Origin: Podochytrium sp. JEL0797 | Taxonomy: Eukaryota > Chytridiomycota > Chytridiomycetes > Chytridiales > Chytriomycetaceae | Assembly (NCBI GenBank): GCA_027596195.1 | Contig: JADGJG010000798.1 | Coordinates: forward strand, 1-12,360 | DNA: 12,360 nt | Direction: 5' to 3' | Shown: positions 7,282 through 12,360 of the stretch, piece by piece | How the letters are laid out: the number at the start of each line of letters is the position of its first letter | Position numbering within the stretch: position 1 is the first letter of the stretch | The notes under the pieces: generated by a model | What the model was told of the DNA's origin: nothing | Database searches by the model: none | What the model saw: the letters and a program-made list of their open reading frames with translations, nothing else | Translations under genes and position numbers: made by a program

Positions 7282-7699
7282 GTCGACAAAAAAAATGGGA
7301 AAGAAAACAAAACAACTCTCCTTCTGCTCTCCTTCTTCTTCCTCTTCTCCTTTTTTCTTCTTTTCTTGGATAATTGGCAGCTCGACCTGCCGCGAATTCC
7401 CGACGCGTTCGTGATCCTTCGACCTTCACTATTTCTTTTCCTTCAATAGAATTTGTGACCGCACAAACCCACGATTATCCCGCCACCAAAACCCCTCCCC
7501 TAGTGATCTTTTGATCCAAAAAATGCGCCATAACAAGAACCGGGTTTGGTGTGCGAGCAAAAGCAAGACGAGAAGTGAAAAAGGAAGCGAAGAGACAAAA
7601 AATTGTTATTTATCTTTTCAAACCCATTACGAAATGATAATTTTTAAATTCAGATTTATATAAAACAAACAAATCGCACTTTTTGTGTGTGGAAAAACA
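7282..7699. promoter_or_regulatory. Divergent promoter region (F-box gene / 192-residue gene)
   Basis: 418 bp between two divergent starts. Bases about 7314-7370 are a pyrimidine-rich tract (CTTCTTCC-type), purine-rich in the F-box gene's sense, in its presumed 5' leader. TATATAAAA at 7657-7665 lies 35 bp before the rightward ATG at 7700 and is a good TATA box for that gene. No gene seen. Confidence 0.6.
7657..7665 (+). promoter_or_regulatory. TATA box of the gene at 7700
   Basis: TATATAAAA, 35 bp before the ATG. With the usual 25-35 bp spacing the transcript would have a very short leader. Confidence 0.55.
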
Positions 7700-8379
7700 A
7701 TGTTTCACAACCGTTTCAAGGAATGGCTCTCCTCCCTCCTCCGCCATCCCTTCCAAACTCGTATACCCTCGTTGACGTACCGATCTCGTCCTCCACGATT
7801 CACGTGCCGCCGGCGGTCATCATTCACATCCAAAAGACCCTTGTCCATGTCCGACATTGATTCGGACAGGTTGCAACCTTCCCATTCCAACAACGAACCG
7901 ACAACGCTGAAACGCAGTGTGAGCGCTCCTCATGTACGGATGCCTGTTGATCTGGATATCTATGGCGCTGCACAACTCACGCGCTTGTTGCTGTGTGAGT
8001 TTTTTTCTTTCAAGAGACATACCCCCAATATACCCCCCCCCCCCCCCCCCTCCCTTCGCCGCCGCTTCCTAACTATGCCTCTCCGATACAACAAGACAAC
8101 ATGTCACACATCAAAATCACTTCCAACCCATCCAAACGCCCACTCCTGCAACAACTCCACATTGCGAACCTAATGACACGCGTTTCCCCACTCATTGAGT
8201 CGCAGTACAAACAGCTTGTGGAGGAAGGCGCGAAACGCATGCTTGCGTACCGCGCGTTTGCGGCTAAACCGCTCGTGAATCTCGAGGAGGAGCAGAGGGA
8301 GACGCAGGATGATATGCCGTTGGTTCAGCGACGCCATCGATTGATAAACAAGAGGTTGTCGCCCATTTCGGAGGATTGA
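7700..8379 (+). CDS. Unrecognised 192-residue basic protein, two exons
   Basis: Exons 7700-7994 and 8096-8379 are joined by a 101-bp intron with donor GTGAGT, a C18 run, a ctaac branch-point-like string near 8069 and acceptor CAAG. The phase-1 junction codon (TAC) keeps the frame exactly. The start ATG has A at -3 and a TATA box upstream. The N-terminal half (1-85) is rich in Arg, Ser and Pro and looks disordered. It contains KRSVSAPHV, whose RSVSAP (72-77) fits the mode-1 14-3-3 / basophilic kinase pattern. The C-terminal half is probably helical (LLQQLHIANLMTRVSPLIES, QYKQLVEEGAKRMLAYRAFA) and ends in a charged tail. I do not recognise the family. Exon 2 goes from C-rich to G-rich like real exons nearby, which supports coding. 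Confidence 0.7.
8033..8050 (+). repeat. C18 homopolymer in the intron of the 192-residue gene
   Basis: Eighteen consecutive C upstream of the branch-point-like ctaac (about 8069) and acceptor (8095). This is the third long C run inside an intron in this window. Confidence 0.9.
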
Positions 8380-8436
8380 AACATAAACGCTGGTCGTTAT
8401 TCTTTCAATCTAAATGATGGTCGTCTTATTTTCTAG

Positions 8437-8782
8437 TTCTCTTTTTCCTTTTTGTTTATCAAAAAAGGGTTTCACGAAATCAATGTGAAATTATCTGGTT
8501 GGGGGATCCTCGGGCGCGGCACCCTAGATCAGGTCACGCAGCGTCTCTCGCTTCGTCAGATTATTGAGAAACCAAACTTTAACACTCTTCGATGCCACAG
8601 GTAGAATTCTTTACGGCGTTTGTATTTTCCCCCTGCGGGCGACCGCTTCTGTTTTCTTGACAGTTTGGGCAGCTTGTGCCAAAAGACACGAATGGTATTG
8701 ATGATGCGCCAGGTGGGGTGGCGGCATGGCATATTTTGGGTACTTATTTAAGGAGGAATTTTAAGAATGGGCAAGTGCTTTA
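8437..8782 (+). other. Coding-like segment, possible gene relic or short unannotated gene
   Basis: A frame open from 8437 to a TAG at 8605-8607 gives, near its end, GILGRGTLDQVTQRLSLRQI and EKPNFNTLRCHR. A second open stretch after an acceptor-like TTCTTGACAG (to 8663) reads FGQLVPKDTNGIDDAPGG, then WHILGTYLRRNFKNGQVL, and stops at 8780-8782. A donor-like CACAG/gtagaa at 8603 could join them, but the resulting phase does not connect the two best-looking frames. There is no convincing ATG. The composition looks coding (RNY codons, G-rich second part), and AATAAA-type strings follow near 8858-8872. It may be a decayed gene fragment or two exons with a missed boundary. No family recognised. Confidence 0.3.
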
Positions 8783-9149
8783 GTCTCCGTGCCTTTTCGA
8801 TAAATGATTATTGGGATCGAAGCGCAAATCATCCTTCCTTTTCCTAGCAGCTACAGAAAATAAAATAAAATAACCCAGTCGATGCAAGGATATCAGTATG
8901 AACGCGTTCTTTGGAATTGGGACAGGCTCTAATCGAGAATTGGGAAGCTCTCGGAAGGATTCAAGCTCATCTTCAATCTTTCTTTCTCAAATCATTCAGC
9001 TTTAAATTTTTTGAGTATGAATATGAAAGAAGTGGGTATGGCGGAGCCTTTGTCAATCATCAAGCAAGGCGATATCATTGGGAGTACTTTTCGTGCTTGG
9101 AAATCTCTAAAAAAAGTTGACGAAAGCCAAGCACGACACAAAAAAAAAC
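8783..9149. other. Upstream region of the M13 gene, no gene seen
   Basis: AT-rich sequence, presumed promoter and leader of the M13 metallopeptidase. It includes tandem AATAAA-like strings at about 8858-8872, possibly the end signal of whatever lies before. A 35-codon ATG frame (8898-9005, MNAFFGIGTGSNRELG...) and two overlapping open frames (about 8911-9202) have no features that support real genes; the first could act as an upstream ORF. Confidence 0.35.
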
Positions 9150-12100
9150 ATGCCAAGCAACGATTCGGCGTGGGCACAGAACGAACCAAAGTACGCTGTT
9201 GAGGTTGAGACTCTCGTGGACGAGTCGAGCAGCTCGGTTAGTGCATTCCCCACACTCATCCACTCACTCACACACACTCCCTCACTATTCGAAACACTCA
9301 CTCACTCACTCTCTCATTTAAATACACCAACCAGTCCTCCGAGTTCTCCCCCCTCCTCGCCCCTCCCGTCCTCGTTGGCGAATACCCGCCCATCCTCGCG
9401 GCACCCCGCACGTGGCGCGCCTTTCTGCGCGACCAGGCGCACCTGGCGCACACGCAGCTGCTCGAGACGGCGCACCGCGCAAAGGAATCTGCCGACGATG
9501 CCATGCGATGTGCGTGTATCTCTCTTAGTAATCTTGCACATTGCCTTATCATTCTCTTAGACATCAACGACCGCTACACCTCGGACCAGAAGCACTTTTT
9601 GGCTCTGCTGCTGGCCATCGGTTGAGTGCCTTTTTACTCCCACCCCACTTTGACACTGACTCCCCACCCAGTCATTGGCCTCTACGTCACCTCTCTCGTC
9701 TTCATCTACAACCCGCCGCCCATTTTGAATCCGCCTAACGGGGGAACTCCGCCACCGGACACGGAACCACCAGCACCTCCCACGGATCCCTCACCACCAC
9801 CGCCTGTTCTCGAACCCGCTCCGCTGTGTGCTTCCAAAGACTGTGTTGTTGCGTCGGCCAGGATTCTTGTTGCGCTGGATGAAAGCGTGGATCCCTGCGA
9901 CGACTTTTATCGCTTTTCATGGTGAGCCTTCCTTCCCTGCGTGGCGCGTAAAACAGCGAGAGGGGTGAATGATGTGTGTGGGATTCTTTGATGGGCGGTT
10001 TTTGCGTTTTCGAGCTTGATTTTCGGAAGCCTCGTGCGTGCTTGGTCGGTCACACGTGATTCAAATTCGATTTATTCACGCACAGCGGCAACTGGATCAA
10101 GTCCCATCCGATTCCGTCCACCTCGTCAAAAGAAACGACCATGACAACCATGAATGGCAACAACAACGTGAAGTGACCATTTCAAACCTGAATATGCACC
10201 AACCAAACTTCCATTCTAGGCCGTTCTCAAATCCCTCCTTACCCAAAACACACCACCTTCCCCTAACGACCCCACTTCCCTGCAAACCTTCCTCAAAATG
10301 CAAACGCTATATACCTCCTGCCTGTCTCCGACCCAACAAACCTCCTCCCCAACACACCAACTGGCCGCCTTCCTCAACCAAAAACTCGTGCCACAACTCC
10401 CCACCATCATAAACACCTTCCCCTCAGGCGCCCCGAAACTCCGCTCCACCAACCTCGTGCAACTCGTGTCTGCCGCGCAAGAGATGGGGTTGAGCACGCT
10501 CTTTACGATCGGCGTGCAGCCGAGTCCCGTGGATCCATCGCACAAGATTGTGTCTCTTTTACCATGGGAGACGGCGACACTGGGATTGGGCGATCGCAAA
10601 ATGTACGCCAACGCGACCGTGTTGAGCCTGTATGAACGGACGATTGCGGACGCGTTGAAGATTGTGATGGGGGGGAATCGGGAGTGGGATAAAGTGGCCA
10701 AGGATGTGGTTTGGTTTGAGAAGGAGGTGGCGCGGATCATGCCGTCAGCGTAAGTTGGATTTTTATTTCTTTGCCGAAGGAGGAGGAGGAGGGTCATGTG
10801 TTGATGACCGAGGCTTACCCTCCCTCATTTCCACAGTCAAGAACTGTTTGCCAATGATTCCGTCACCGTCAGCCTCGCGCAACTCCAAACCGCGGCCCCG
10901 TTTATCTCGTGGACCGACTACCTCCGCCTCACTCTCGCCTCCAGCACTTTCGCCCCACAAAAGACCCTCAGTGTACCCTCCCTCCTTTACTTTTCGGACC
11001 TTTCGAACCTGATCCTCTCGCTGCGCAACACGGACGCGATTGATGGGTACTTTTTGTGGATGGGAGTGTGGAAGTGGGGAGCAAAGTACGGCGGTCCGGA
11101 TGTGCGAGAGGCGGTGGGTACTTTGGAGGCGGTGTTGACAGGGGCCAAGAAGTCTGGGAATGTTGTGGGGGTGGACGATGGAATTGGGGAGGAGGCGTGT
11201 TTGGAGGGAGTGACGGAGGCGATGGGGGATGCGGTTGCGCGGTGGTTTGTAGAAGAGGCGTTTCACGGTATGTATCCATTATTTGTTGTTGTTCTGGTTG
11301 TGTCTCATGCGACGGAGCTTTCTTTTTGACAGATGAAACGGGGAAAGAGGCAGACGCCATGATGCAGGCGATTCGCAATTCGTTCCATCTCGCGTTGCCA
11401 AAGTACAAGTGGATGGACAAGCAAACGAATTCGGAGGCTCAAAAGAAACTCGGTATTGCGAGTTGGTTTTTTTGTCGAAGTACATTTTTTGATTGAATCT
11501 CACTGTGCCTTTTTCTCTCTATGCCACGCAGCCGCCGTCCTCGCTACGTCTGGATACGACCCTTCCATCCTGAATCCAGAAAGTTTGGCGTATCGATACC
11601 TGCCCATCGAACCCAAACCCGACACGTTCATGACCAACGTGTTGGAAGCCAAAGTTGCGTCGTTCAAGTACAAACTGGGCCGCGTGGATGAGAAAGTGGA
11701 TCGCAGGGAGGCTGAGTATCCTGTCACGGCTGTGAATGCGTATTATGTACGTTCTTTATTTTCAGTCCATCCAACTACAAGAATCTCATCGCCCTTTGTC
11801 TCAGGACCCTGGCAGCAACTCCATCATGATGAACGCCGGTATCCTCCAACCGCCCTGCTTCTCCCACACGCAGCCATCCTACCTCAACTACGGTGCCTGC
11901 GGTAGCGTGATGGGCCACGAATTAACGCACGGGTTCGACAACTCCGGGCGGCAATATGACGCGCAGGGCAAGTTGCGGGATTGGTGGACCCCTGCAACGC
12001 GAGACGCGTTTGACGAGCGCACGCAGTGTTTTGTGGACCAGTATTCGAATTTCACGGTTCCTGGAGGAGTGGGTGGGGAGGAGGAGTGGAAAGTGGATGG

Positions 12101-12360
12101 GAGGCTTACGTTGGGAGAGAACGTGGCTGATAATGGGGGACTTTTGCGTGCGTTGGAGGCGTGGCGTTGGGATCGGGCGGCTGTTGGTGGTGGGGCGAGG
12201 AATGCTGGGTTGCCTGGGTTGCAGGGATACAGCGAGGAACAACTCTTTTTTGTGTCGTTCGCGCAGTTGTGGTGTGCGAATGAGCGTTTGGAGGGTGTGG
12301 GCAAGAAGTTGCGGACGGATCCTCATGCGCCGGCGGAGTGGCGCGTGAATGGGGTTGTGA
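9150..12360 (+). CDS. M13-family (neprilysin/ECE-type) zinc metallopeptidase, type II membrane protein; 3' end cut by the window
   Basis: Zinc endopeptidase cleaving peptides outside the cytoplasm. Exons: 9150-9236, 9335-9509, 9561-9620, 9672-9921, 10086-10167, 10220-10749, 10837-11267, 11333-11452, 11532-11746 and 11805 onward. All junctions keep frame across GT-AG introns, giving 835 codons so far. A long cytosolic N-terminus (1-99) precedes one membrane helix (100-120, FLALLLAIVIGLYVTSLVFI) and a Pro-rich stalk (122-159). The M13 N-domain starts with CASKDC and LDESVDPCDDFYRFSCGNWI. Catalytic parts: substrate-binding NAYY (647-650), HELTH (688-692; bases 11916-11930), GENVAD with third ligand E755 and D759, and H824/R830 in DPHAPAEWRV, equivalent to neprilysin H711 and R717. 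Everything needed for activity is intact. Only about 35-45 C-terminal residues, with the usual final Cys-x-x-Trp, should lie beyond the edge. A decayed paralogue lies at 4888-5112. Confidence 0.95.
9250..9316 (+). repeat. CACT/CA-rich microsatellite in M13 intron 1
   Basis: Repeated cactcactca and cacaca units fill most of the 98-bp intron (9237-9334), giving a G-poor C/A/T-rich intron before the acceptor CCAG. Confidence 0.75.

Noticed and set aside
8898..9202. Small open frames (35-codon ATG frame 8898-9005; overlapping frames 8911-9120 and 9011-9202) as genes
   Set aside because: Two frames are equally open over the same bases, none shows a domain, and the stretch sits in the M13 gene's leader. 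At best the first is an upstream ORF.

Overview
The window looks like nuclear DNA of a fungus, most likely an early-diverging zoosporic (chytrid-type) one. The genes are broken by many short GT-AG introns (51-185 bp). They include a fungal-sized replication protein A large subunit, an NHP6-type HMG-box protein, a stand-alone F-box protein and a membrane M13 (neprilysin-type) metallopeptidase. The taxonomic call is an inference from gene content and intron style. I found no tRNA, rRNA, CRISPR array, intact transposon or bacterial-type operon.

Layout. Bases 2-141 are an almost pure C tract, probably a contig edge. It cuts off the first exon of an unidentified minus-strand gene (ATG at 305). Next on the minus strand is a four-exon NHP6-like gene (516-1203). 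It shares a 762-bp G-rich intergenic region with the divergent nine-exon RFA1/RPA1 gene (1966-4682, plus strand). Convergent to RFA1 lie two tandem minus-strand genes, a SET-domain protein (5183-6085) and an F-box protein (6163-7281), only 77 bp apart. A decayed fragment of an M13 metallopeptidase sits between RFA1 and the SET gene (about 4888-5112, minus strand). Divergent from the F-box gene, behind a TATA box, is a two-exon gene for a 192-residue protein I do not recognise (7700-8379). A gene-poor stretch (8380-9149) holds an unexplained coding-like segment. A ten-exon M13 metallopeptidase gene (9150 to the window end) follows and lacks only its last few dozen codons.

Function. NHP6 and RPA1 are both DNA-bound nuclear housekeeping proteins. 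The RFA1 upstream region carries ACGCGT-type boxes like those that give G1/S expression in yeasts. The other genes have no evident shared pathway. No new defence or mobile system is visible.

The least expected signals are a C-rich to G-rich composition flip that restarts in successive long exons, the M13 relic lying about 4 kb upstream of an intact M13 gene on the other strand, C homopolymers in introns, and a tandem CTAGC decamer array in RFA1 intron 1.
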